In this document: positions 26,012 to 38,035 of the stretch, one piece after another | How positions within the stretch are numbered: the stretch's first letter is position 1 | Layout of the letters: each line of letters starts with the position of its first letter | Assembly: GCF_900044055.2 (NCBI RefSeq) | Contig: NZ_FCOX02000032.1 | Span: forward strand, 38,578 to 102,577 | DNA length: 64,000 bases | Direction: 5' to 3' | From: Caballeronia calidae | GTDB lineage: Bacteria > Pseudomonadota > Gammaproteobacteria > Burkholderiales > Burkholderiaceae | Notes under the pieces: model-generated | Told to the model about the DNA's origin: nothing | What the model saw: only the letters and a program-made list of their open reading frames with translations | Databases searched by the model: none | Position numbers and translations under genes: made by a program

Positions 26012-26108
26012 TTTGTGCTCCTCCGAAAAAGCACGCTCATTATGAACACAACATTTCACATTAACCATAGCGGTGCCGTAGAGCATTTTCCCTAGGGCAA
26101 AGAGCGGC

Positions 26109-26169
26109 TTCGGAGCCTCGTTGCACGGCACTTGCATGTGATCGTTCACGCTGCCGAAACGGCTCCGAA
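26109..26169. repeat. Nested inverted repeat upstream of the RAYT gene
   Basis: TTCGGAGCC (26109-26117) pairs with GGCTCCGAA (26161-26169). Inside it CGGCA (26126-26130) pairs with TGCCG (26152-26156). It lies in the ompW/RAYT divergent region, 47 bp before the RAYT start. It could be a REP-like palindrome linked to the RAYT or an ordinary leader structure. Confidence 0.45.
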
Positions 26170-26216
26170 AGGCCCCCGAACGGGGTAACACAAACGCGAC
26201 CAACGGAATATCCAGA

Positions 26217-26924
26217 ATGGCACGGCTTGCACGACTCTACGTTCCCGAACAGCCGCAGCATGTCATCCTGCGTGGTCTCGACCAGCAACCCGCCTTCGTC
26301 GACGACCAGGACTACGAGCTCTTCATCGACTGCTTGAGGACTGCTTCACGTGATCATCACCTCTCCATCCATGCCTATGCACTGATGCCGCAAGCGGTGC
26401 ATCTGCTCGTCACGCCGCGCGACGAATCCAGCCTGCCCAAAGCGATGCAGGCCGTGGGACGCCGTTACGTGGCCCACTTCAATCGCCGCTACATGCGGCG
26501 CGGCACGCTCTGGGAAGGCCGCTATCGTGCCACGGTCATCGAGGGCGAGCGCTACTTCTTGCTCGCCACGCGCGTCGTCGAGATGGCGCCCGTGCGCGCG
26601 CAGCTCGTCGCGGCGCCGCAAGACTACAAGTGGTCCAGCTACCGTCATCACACCGGTCTCACGCTCGATGGCCTCATCACCGACCATCCGCTCTTCTGGT
26701 CGCTCGGCAACACGCCGTTCGAACGCCAGCACGCCTACAAGGAGCTGTGTGAACAGCCGCTCGACGAGCGCGAGGCCAACCGTCTCCTGCAGGCGACGCT
26801 CAAGGGCTGGGTGCTTGGCAGCGATGCCTATCGCGAATGGGCGTCGCATGCGGCCAACCGCCGGGTCTCGCCGCTGCCGCGCGGACGTCCGCGCAAGGTC
26901 CGCGAAACCCCACAGCCCCAATAA
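26217..26924 (+). CDS. REP-associated tyrosine transposase (RAYT, Y1-type), apparently catalytically inactive
   Basis: The 235-residue product has the IS200/IS605-like Y1 transposase fold: RLYVPEQPQHVILRG at the start, YALMPQAVHLLVTP (55-67), RRYMRRGTLWEGRYRA (90-105) and APQDYKWSSYRHHTG (133-146). Active members have an HUH pair in MPNHVHLL and a nucleophilic Tyr in a YIxLNPVRA-like segment. Here the first His is A60 (only H62 remains), and the corresponding segment reads RVVEMAPVRA, with V120 at the Tyr position. The reading frame is intact and full length, so it looks preserved rather than decayed. DNA binding without cleavage is inference. Confidence 0.85.
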   Translation: MARLARLYVPEQPQHVILRGLDQQPAFVDDQDYELFIDCLRTASRDHHLSIHAYALMPQAVHLLVTPRDESSLPKAMQAVGRRYVAHFNRRYMRRGTLWEGRYRATVIEGERYFLLATRVVEMAPVRAQLVAAPQDYKWSSYRHHTGLTLDGLITDHPLFWSLGNTPFERQHAYKELCEQPLDEREANRLLQATLKGWVLGSDAYREWASHAANRRVSPLPRGRPRKVRETPQPQ

Positions 26925-26956
26925 CGGCCCGAAGCGCCAAAGCTGAAGCAGAAAAT

Positions 26957-26998
26957 GAAACGGCGTCTCGAATTTTCGAGGTTCGCCGTTTCTTTTTG
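26957..26998 (+). terminator. Rho-independent terminator after the RAYT gene
   Basis: GAAACGGCG and CGCCGTTTC pair around an inner CTCGAA-TT-TTCGAG hairpin, followed by TTTTTG. Confidence 0.75.
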
Positions 26999-27025
26999 AT
27001 GCTCGATGTTGTGTCCCCAATATAT

Positions 27026-27059
27026 TTGAATGGCTTTGCACCATATTGATAATTGGTGC
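27026..27059 (+). promoter_or_regulatory. Candidate gltBD promoter overlapping an inverted repeat
   Basis: TTGAAT (27026-27031) and GATAAT (27048-27053) are 16 bp apart. The inverted repeat GCACCA-N10-TGGTGC (27038-27059) overlaps the -10. The arms resemble NtrC half-sites (TGCACCA/TGGTGC), but the spacer is 10 bp rather than about 3. The surrounding 27001-27120 is AT-rich, unlike its neighbours. The remaining bases to 27249 form a leader with no gene. Confidence 0.45.
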
Positions 27060-27249
27060 CATATCATCAAGTTTTATTTGCCATCTTTTTGATTCGTCGC
27101 GTATATTTCGTTTTCCGGCGATTGCCGCGGTGCAGCGTGCCGCGCACGACCGTGCTTCGTGACACATCAAGTTGAAAAAAGACCGTCGCAAGCGACAAGA
27201 AAATGGTTCAACGGCCGAGTCGGCCCCTCACAGTAGAGACGGTGTCCCC

Positions 27250-31953
<4,704 letters not shown>

Positions 31954-32031
31954 AGCGGTTTTTAACGATAGAAGGCCTTCCCGATGCGAGTGCGTCGGGA
32001 AGCAGGTCCCTCACTGTACATAGAGAAAGAA

Positions 32032-33498
32032 ATGGGCAAGGCAACCGGTTTTCTCGAGTTCGAACGCCGCCACGAGGCGTACGAAGCACCGCTGACCCGC
32101 GTCAAGCACTACAAGGAATTCGTCGCTGCGCTGACCGATGAAGACGCGAAGGTTCAAGGCGCGCGCTGCATGGATTGCGGCATCCCGTTCTGCAACAACG
32201 GCTGCCCGGTCAACAACATCATTCCGGACTTCAACGATCTCGTGTTCCAGCAGGACTGGAAGAGCGCGATCAATGTGCTGCATTCGACGAACAACTTCCC
32301 GGAGTTCACGGGCCGCATCTGTCCGGCGCCGTGCGAAGCGGCTTGCACGCTCGGCATCAACGACGATCCGGTCGGCATCAAGTCGATCGAGCACGCGATC
32401 ATCGACAAGGCTTTCGCCGAAGGCTGGGTCGTGCCGCAACCGCCGAAGCACAAGACGGGCAAGAAAGTGGCCGTCGTCGGTTCCGGGCCCGCGGGTCTGG
32501 CTGCCGCGCAACAACTGGGGCGCGCCGGGCACGATGTCGTCGTGTTCGAGAAGAACGATCGCATCGGCGGTCTGCTGCGTTACGGCATCCCCGACTTCAA
32601 GCTGGAGAAGTGGCTGATCGACCGCCGCATGCGCCAGATGGAAGCGGAAGGCGTGTCGTTCCGCACGAACGTGTTCATCGGCAAGGATGCGCTGCCGGAG
32701 TACATCGCGAATACGGCGAAGGAAACCATCACGCCGGACGAACTGAAGGAACAGTTCGACGCGGTCGTGATCGCGGGCGGCTCGGAAATGCCGCGCGATC
32801 TGCCGGTGCCGGGGCGCGAACTGGAAGGCATCTATTACGCGATGGAATTCCTGCCGCAGCAGAACAAGGTCAACGCGGGCGACAAGCTCACGGATCAACT
32901 GCTCGCGAAGGGCAAGCATGTCGTCGTGATCGGCGGCGGCGATACGGGTTCGGATTGCGTCGGCACGTCGAATCGTCATGGCGCGAAGGGCGTCACGCAG
33001 TTCGAACTGCTCGCGCAGCCGCCCGAGGAAGAGAACAAGCCGCTCGTGTGGCCGTACTGGCCGATCAAGCTGCGCACGTCTTCTTCGCACGAAGAAGGTT
33101 GCGAGCGCGACTGGTCGGTCGCGACGAAGCGTTTCGAGGGCAAGAACGGCAAGGTTGAAAAGCTGATTGCGGTTCGCGTCGAATGGAAGGGCGGCAAGAT
33201 GGTCGAAGTGCCGAACTCCGAGTTCGAACTGAAGGCCGATCTCGTGCTGCTCGCGATGGGCTTCACGCAGCCGGTGTCGCCGGTGCTGGACGCGTTCGGC
33301 GTCGAGAAGGATGCGCGCGGCAACGTGCGTGCCGCGACCGAAGGCGACAAGGCGTATTACACGTCGGTGGACAAGGTGTTCACGGCGGGCGATATGCGTC
33401 GCGGACAGTCGCTGGTCGTGTGGGCGATTCGCGAAGGACGTCAGTGCGCGCGTTCCGTCGATGCGTATCTGATGGGTTCCAGCGAGTTGCCGCGTTAA
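32032..33498 (+). CDS. gltD: Glutamate synthase (NADPH) small subunit
   Basis: The beta subunit of GOGAT: takes electrons from NADPH through FAD and two 4Fe-4S clusters to GltB. The 488-residue product has N-terminal cysteine groups (CMDCGIPFCNNGCPV, C46-C58, and CPAPCEAACTLG), an FAD dinucleotide fold (VAVVGSGPAGLAAA, about 145-160) and an NADPH fold (VVVIGGGDTGSD, about 300). AGAGAAAGA precedes the ATG at 32032. It follows gltB by 78 bp. Confidence 0.97.
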   Translation: MGKATGFLEFERRHEAYEAPLTRVKHYKEFVAALTDEDAKVQGARCMDCGIPFCNNGCPVNNIIPDFNDLVFQQDWKSAINVLHSTNNFPEFTGRICPAPCEAACTLGINDDPVGIKSIEHAIIDKAFAEGWVVPQPPKHKTGKKVAVVGSGPAGLAAAQQLGRAGHDVVVFEKNDRIGGLLRYGIPDFKLEKWLIDRRMRQMEAEGVSFRTNVFIGKDALPEYIANTAKETITPDELKEQFDAVVIAGGSEMPRDLPVPGRELEGIYYAMEFLPQQNKVNAGDKLTDQLLAKGKHVVVIGGGDTGSDCVGTSNRHGAKGVTQFELLAQPPEEENKPLVWPYWPIKLRTSSSHEEGCERDWSVATKRFEGKNGKVEKLIAVRVEWKGGKMVEVPNSEFELKADLVLLAMGFTQPVSPVLDAFGVEKDARGNVRAATEGDKAYYTSVDKVFTAGDMRRGQSLVVWAIREGRQCARSVDAYLMGSSELPR

Positions 33499-33522
33499 AC
33501 AGGCTTCGACGCTCGATGTAGA

Positions 33523-33549
33523 AAGGCCACGCGATTGCGTGGCCTTTTT
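33523..33549. terminator. Terminator after gltD
   Basis: AAGGCCACGC and GCGTGGCCTT form the stem around GATT, followed by TTT. The left side has a short A-run, so it may also serve the converging ABC gene. Confidence 0.75.
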
Positions 33550-33573
33550 GCTTTCTACGCTGCGCGAGCGCGT

Positions 33574-35316
33574 TCAGGCTTCGGCCATCGCCCGCTCGAT
33601 CTCGATCTTGTAGTCATGGAACATCGCCACCGACTCGCGATGCGCGACGCTCAAGATAGCCGCCTTCGGCAGACGCTCGGTGAGCGTGTTGTAGATATGC
33701 AGTTCATTCTCGGCATCGAGCGCGCTGGTGGCTTCATCGAGGAAGAGGAAGTCGGGCTTGTGCAGGAGCACGCGCGCCGCGGCCAGCCGTTGCTGCTCGC
33801 CAGGCGACAGACTGCGCGCCCAATGCGCGCTCTCATCCAGCCGGTCCGCATAAGCCTCGAGATTGCACACACGCAGCGCGTCGCGCGATTCGTCGTCGCT
33901 GAACGTGCCGCCCGGCGACGGATACGATAGCGCCGCGCGCAACGTGCCGATCGGCAGATAGCTCATCTGCGGGATGAACATCATCTTCGCGTCGACGGGC
34001 GCGTCGATGGTGCCGTCGCCGAACGGCCACAAGCCTGCGAGCGCGCGCATCAGCGTGCTCTTGCCCGACCCCGACGGCCCGACGACGAGCCAGCGCGATC
34101 CCGGCTCGATGGAAACATCTGTCACGCGCGAAAGCGGTGTGCCGTTCGGCAGCGCGAGCATGAGGCCTCTGGTCGTGAGCGAAGGCGTGCTCGTGTAATG
34201 CAGGTTGATGCCGCCGCGCTCCGTCGCCGGCGACGTTTCCTCGCGGATATGCGTCGAGCGCATCACGCGCTTGAATTCGCGCAGACGGTTGACGGTGGCG
34301 CGCCATTCGACCAGCGTCGAATAACTGTTGATGAACCAGGAAAAGGAATCGCTGACCGTGCCGAACGCCGATGAAATCTGCATCAGCACGCCGAATGAAA
34401 ACGCGCCGGCGAAGTAGCGCGGCGCCGCGACCATGATCGGGAAGATGATCGCGATCTGCCCGTAGAAGCTCAGCACGAAGGTCATGCGCTTCGTGTACTT
34501 CATGATCATCCACCAGTTGTCGCGGATGCGCTGGAAGATGGTCTTCGCATTCGCCGTCTCGGTGGCGATGCCGTCGTAGAACGCGATCTGCTCGGCGTTC
34601 TCGCGCACGCGGATCAGGCCGAAGCGGAAATCCGCCTCCACCTTCTGCTGCTGATAGTTGATCGACACGAGCGGATGCCCGACCTTCTGGATGATGAGCG
34701 AGCCGAGAATCGCATACAGCGCGGCGGCCCACACCATATAGCCCGGAATGGTGATCGGCGTGCCGCCGAGCGTGAGCGTCAGCGCGCCCGCGATGGTCCA
34801 CAGAATCGTGATGAAGGTGACGAGCGTGACGAGCGTCGAGAGCAGATCGAGGGACAGCGATAGGGTCGTCGTGGCGAAGGACTGCAGGTCGTCCGAGATA
34901 CGCTGGTCGGGGTTGTCGGCGAGGCGGTCGCGCTCGATGCGGTAGAACGCCTTGTCGCCGAGCCACTGCTCCAGAAACCGGTTGGTGAGCCACTGCCGCC
35001 AGCGGAACGCGAGCATCTGCCGCAGATAGCGCCCGTACACCGCGAGCAGGATGTACGCGAACGCGAGGCCCGTGAAGATCAGCAGCAGATGCGGAAAGTC
35101 CTTGACGTTCTTGTTCTGCAGCGCGTTGTAGAAGTCGGCGTTCCAGCTGTTGAGGCGGACGTTGATCCACACGACCGTCATGTTGATCGCGATGATCGCG
35201 ACGAGCAGCCCCCACGCGACGCGGCGTTCCTCCGACACCCAGTAGGGCTTGATGAGGCTCCACGCCGAAACTTCGTCGGCCTTCTGCTGCGTATTTTCGA
35301 TGCGAGTGTTGGTCAT
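33574..35316 (-). CDS. ABC transporter, fused membrane and ATPase domains (YddA/SbmA-BacA type)
   Basis: The 580-residue product begins with an SbmA/BacA-like membrane domain (about 1-330; segments near 35-55, 75-95, 160-180 and 195-215), including FRWRQWLTNRFLEQWL and ADNPDQRISDDLQ, the signature of this family. The ATPase domain has Walker A GPSGSGKST, a signature-like LSPGEQQRLAAAR and Walker B DFLFLDEATSALD. The LSPGE form is usual for this family. Substrates of the fused bacterial members are mostly unknown; peptides, cobalamin or lipids are possible. It is divergent from the thiamine operon. Confidence 0.85.
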   Translation of the reverse strand: MTNTRIENTQQKADEVSAWSLIKPYWVSEERRVAWGLLVAIIAINMTVVWINVRLNSWNADFYNALQNKNVKDFPHLLLIFTGLAFAYILLAVYGRYLRQMLAFRWRQWLTNRFLEQWLGDKAFYRIERDRLADNPDQRISDDLQSFATTTLSLSLDLLSTLVTLVTFITILWTIAGALTLTLGGTPITIPGYMVWAAALYAILGSLIIQKVGHPLVSINYQQQKVEADFRFGLIRVRENAEQIAFYDGIATETANAKTIFQRIRDNWWMIMKYTKRMTFVLSFYGQIAIIFPIMVAAPRYFAGAFSFGVLMQISSAFGTVSDSFSWFINSYSTLVEWRATVNRLREFKRVMRSTHIREETSPATERGGINLHYTSTPSLTTRGLMLALPNGTPLSRVTDVSIEPGSRWLVVGPSGSGKSTLMRALAGLWPFGDGTIDAPVDAKMMFIPQMSYLPIGTLRAALSYPSPGGTFSDDESRDALRVCNLEAYADRLDESAHWARSLSPGEQQRLAAARVLLHKPDFLFLDEATSALDAENELHIYNTLTERLPKAAILSVAHRESVAMFHDYKIEIERAMAEA

Positions 35317-35552
35317 GAGCTTCCTGCTGATGCGCCTCGACGCGCCCGAAGGCGACGCCCGCGGCCGGGCTGCGCGCGGCTTTTTGAGTCCGTAAATTCT
35401 TCCGGGGTTCTCTTAACGCTCACTTAATTTCGCGCGATCGTTCGGTGAACCATGCTCGCGGCATTGTGCCAGAGTGCCGCCGCACGGGATAAAAGCCGGG
35501 CAATCCCCGTTTGCAGCGGGTTCGGCTTTCATGTTTTAATGATCCTCGACGA
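35317..35552. other. Divergent region between the ABC gene and the thiamine operon
   Basis: No gene is seen. On the plus strand TTGCAG (35511-35516), an 18-bp gap and TTTAAT (35535-35540) form a plausible promoter whose start would fall within about ten bases of the riboswitch. I find no equally good promoter for the minus strand. Confidence 0.5.
35511..35540 (+). promoter_or_regulatory. Candidate promoter of the thiO-thiS-thiG-thiE operon
   Basis: TTGCAG-N18-TTTAAT, placed so that transcription would begin near 35547, just before the TPP aptamer. The position supports it more than the match to consensus. Confidence 0.5.
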
Positions 35553-35657
35553 AACAGGGGTGCTTCGCGCGCATCCGCGGCCGGATCGGTCACCAGCGCG
35601 GCGAGGCTGAGAGAGACCCTTTGCACCCGATCCGGGTAATACCGGCGAGGGAAGTTT
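35553..35657 (+). promoter_or_regulatory. TPP riboswitch (THI element)
   Basis: The conserved blocks appear in order: CAGGGGTGC (35555-35563), GGCTGAGA (35605-35612), ACCCTTTG (35616-35623), then GATCCGGGTAATACCGGCGAG (35629-35649 region) and GGGAAG. Between the first two blocks is a longer P3 arm. It senses thiamine pyrophosphate and should turn the operon down when TPP is plentiful. No T-tract terminator follows, so control is probably at translation initiation. Confidence 0.93.
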
Positions 35658-35836
35658 CCGGAGATCGCGCGACACCTGGCGCCCCTCCAGTCTCTTCCGT
35701 ATCTTCATTCCGCCCGGCGCGTATCATCCGAAGCCGGGCCGGTCTCTCCCCTGATTTCGTCCTTGTGATGTGGCGCCGCGCCGGCATGGTCGAGATCGCG
35801 TACTTCGTCTCCCCCGTGCAGTGCCGCGCCACGGCT

Positions 35837-36991
35837 ATGGGAGACATCGAATTGAACAGGATCGAACAGGGCGCCGCGCGCCGGCCGGATTTCGCCGTCG
35901 TCGGCGGCGGGCTCGTGGGGCGGCTCGTTGCGTGGCAGCTCGCGGGCGCGGGCCATGATGTCGCGCTCTACGAACGCGGCGATGCAGCGGGCACGCAATC
36001 GGCGGCGTGGGTCGCCGCGGCGATGCTCGCGCCGCTCGCGGAGGCGGCGAGCGCCGAGCCGCTCGTCGTCGGGCTCGGGGCGGCGTCGCTCGGGCGCTGG
36101 CCGCGTCTCATCGCGCAACTGCCCGAACCGGTGTTCTTCCAGCGCCACGGCACGCTGGTCGTCTGGCATGGCGCCGATCGCGCCGAGGCGCCGCTCTTCG
36201 AGCGCCGCTTGCGCGCCAACTCGCCCGCCGTTCTGCTCGATGGCGGATTCGTCAAGCTCGCGGGCGCGCAGGTTGCCCAAGCTGAACCCGCGCTCGGGAC
36301 GCGCTTCGCGCAGGGCTGGCTGCTGCCGAACGAAGGGCAACTGGACAACCGTCAGGCGTTGAGCGCGCTCGCGGCGGGTCTCGCCGCGCGCGGCGTGCGT
36401 ACGCACTGGAACACGCCCGTCGATGCGATGCCGGATGCGCGCTGGATCGTCGATTGCCGCGGCCTGGGCGGCAAGCCCGCGTGGCCCGCGCTGCGCGGCA
36501 TTCGCGGCGAAGTCGCCCGCGTGCATGCGCCGGGCATCGGGCTTTCGCGGCCGGTGCGGCTGCTGCATCCGCGCTATCCGCTCTACATCGCGCCGAAGGA
36601 AAACGATCTGTATGTGATCGGCGCAACGGAAGTGGAGGGCGAGGACATGTCGCCCGTGAGCGTGCGCTCGGCGCTCGAACTGCTGAGCGCCGCGTTCGCC
36701 GTGCATCCGGGCTTCGGCGAGGCGCGCATCCTCGAACTCAATTCACATTGCCGGCCGACCTTGCCGGATCATCGCCCGGCGATCGTCTGGGACGGGGCGC
36801 GGACCTTGCGCGTGAACGGCCTCTACCGGCACGGCTTCATGATCGCGCCGGAAGTCGCCGATGCCGCGTGCGGCATGGCCGAAGCGCTCATGTCCGGCGA
36901 TGTCGCCGATCACGATGCATTCGCGCAGTTCCGCCAAGCCGCGCGCTGGCCCGAACTGCTTCACGACGAAACCGCGGTCGCCGCGCTCTAG
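35837..36991 (+). CDS. thiO: FAD-dependent glycine oxidase ThiO
   Basis: Oxidises glycine to iminoglycine (dehydroglycine), the C2-N3 donor for the thiazole ring of thiamine. The 384-residue product opens with a dinucleotide fold (DFAVVGGGLVGRLVAWQLAG) and has the DAAO-type C-terminal part (LYVIGATEVEG, CRPTLPDHRPAIV, GLYRHGFMIAPE). It is first in the operon after a TPP riboswitch and next to thiS and thiG. Start: ATG 35837 is chosen; TTG at 35852, 8 bp after GGGAGA, is a real alternative. The frame stays open up to the riboswitch, but that part has no family sequence. Confidence 0.9.
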   Translation: MGDIELNRIEQGAARRPDFAVVGGGLVGRLVAWQLAGAGHDVALYERGDAAGTQSAAWVAAAMLAPLAEAASAEPLVVGLGAASLGRWPRLIAQLPEPVFFQRHGTLVVWHGADRAEAPLFERRLRANSPAVLLDGGFVKLAGAQVAQAEPALGTRFAQGWLLPNEGQLDNRQALSALAAGLAARGVRTHWNTPVDAMPDARWIVDCRGLGGKPAWPALRGIRGEVARVHAPGIGLSRPVRLLHPRYPLYIAPKENDLYVIGATEVEGEDMSPVSVRSALELLSAAFAVHPGFGEARILELNSHCRPTLPDHRPAIVWDGARTLRVNGLYRHGFMIAPEVADAACGMAEALMSGDVADHDAFAQFRQAARWPELLHDETAVAAL

Positions 36992-37006
36992 TCAACAGGA
37001 AAAAGC

Positions 37007-37204
37007 ATGAACATCCACATCAATCAACGCGTCTTCGACTTGCACGATGCCGCGACCGTCACCGAAGCGCTCACCGCATTCGGCGCGAAGCCGCCGTTCG
37101 CGGTCGCGCTGAACGGCCAGTTCGTCGCGCGCGGCGAGCACGCGACGAAGACGCTCGCCGCCGGCGACAAGCTCGATGTCGTGTCGCCCGTCGCGGGCGG
37201 CTGA
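37007..37204 (+). CDS. thiS: Thiamine biosynthesis sulfur carrier protein ThiS
   Basis: A ubiquitin-like sulfur carrier; its C-terminal glycine is thiocarboxylated and delivers sulfur to ThiG. The 65-residue product ends in DVVSPVAGG with the required GG. It is immediately upstream of thiG. Confidence 0.95.
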   Translation: MNIHINQRVFDLHDAATVTEALTAFGAKPPFAVALNGQFVARGEHATKTLAAGDKLDVVSPVAGG

Positions 37205-37228
37205 ATTCCGAAACCGAAGGATCGAACC

Positions 37229-38035
37229 ATGACCACACAGACCGCCGACGTCCTCATGCTCTACGGCGAGGCGTTTCCGAGCCGCGTGCTGCTCGGCACG
37301 TCGCGTTATCCGTCGCTGCAATCGCTTTCCGACTCCATCGACGCCGCGCGGCCGGGCATGGTCACGGTCGCGCTGCGCCGCCAGTCGGAGACGGGCGAAG
37401 CCGGCTTCTTCGACGTATTGAAGCGCCACGGCGTCGCGCTTTTGCCGAACACGGCCGGGTGCCAGAGCGTCGACGAAGTGCTGACGACCGCGCACATGGC
37501 GCGCGAAGTGTTCGACACGCCGTGGATCAAGCTCGAGCTGATCGGCGACGACTACACGCTGCAGCCCGATCCGATCGGGCTCGTCGAAGCGGCGGGCAAG
37601 CTGATCCGCGAGGGCTTCAAGGTGCTGCCGTACTGCACGGAGGATCTCGTGATCGGGCGGCGCCTGCTCGATGTCGGCTGCGAAGCGCTGATGCCGTGGG
37701 GCGCGCCGATCGGCACCGGCAAGGGCGTGACCAATCCGTACGGGCTGCGCACGCTGCGTGAGCGCCTGCCGGACACGCCGCTGATCGTCGATGCGGGTCT
37801 CGGCGTGCCGTCGCACGCGTGTCAGGTAATGGAGTGGGGCTTCGACGGCGTGCTGCTCAACACCGCCGTCTCGCAGGCGACGTTTCCGCCGCAGATGGCG
37901 CGCGCGTTCGCGCTCGGCGTCGAAGCGGGGCGCACCGCGTTCCTCGCCGGTCCGATGGCCGAGCGCGACAGCGCGCAGGCGAGCACGCCGGTCGTCGGCA
38001 TGCCGTTCTGGCATCAGGACGGAGGCGCGGCATGA
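37229..38035 (+). CDS. thiG: Thiazole synthase ThiG
   Basis: Builds the thiazole phosphate ring from deoxyxylulose-5-phosphate, dehydroglycine and ThiS thiocarboxylate. The 268-residue TIM barrel has the Schiff-base lysine in WIKLELIGD (K101), then KVLPYCTED, EALMPWGAPIGTGKG and the phosphate loop near VDAGLGVPSHA. It overlaps thiE by 4 nt. Confidence 0.95.
   Translation: MTTQTADVLMLYGEAFPSRVLLGTSRYPSLQSLSDSIDAARPGMVTVALRRQSETGEAGFFDVLKRHGVALLPNTAGCQSVDEVLTTAHMAREVFDTPWIKLELIGDDYTLQPDPIGLVEAAGKLIREGFKVLPYCTEDLVIGRRLLDVGCEALMPWGAPIGTGKGVTNPYGLRTLRERLPDTPLIVDAGLGVPSHACQVMEWGFDGVLLNTAVSQATFPPQMARAFALGVEAGRTAFLAGPMAERDSAQASTPVVGMPFWHQDGGAA

Noticed and set aside
35621..35836. Upstream extension of the thiO frame into the riboswitch
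   Set aside because: The extension overlaps the TPP aptamer and has no flavoprotein sequence.
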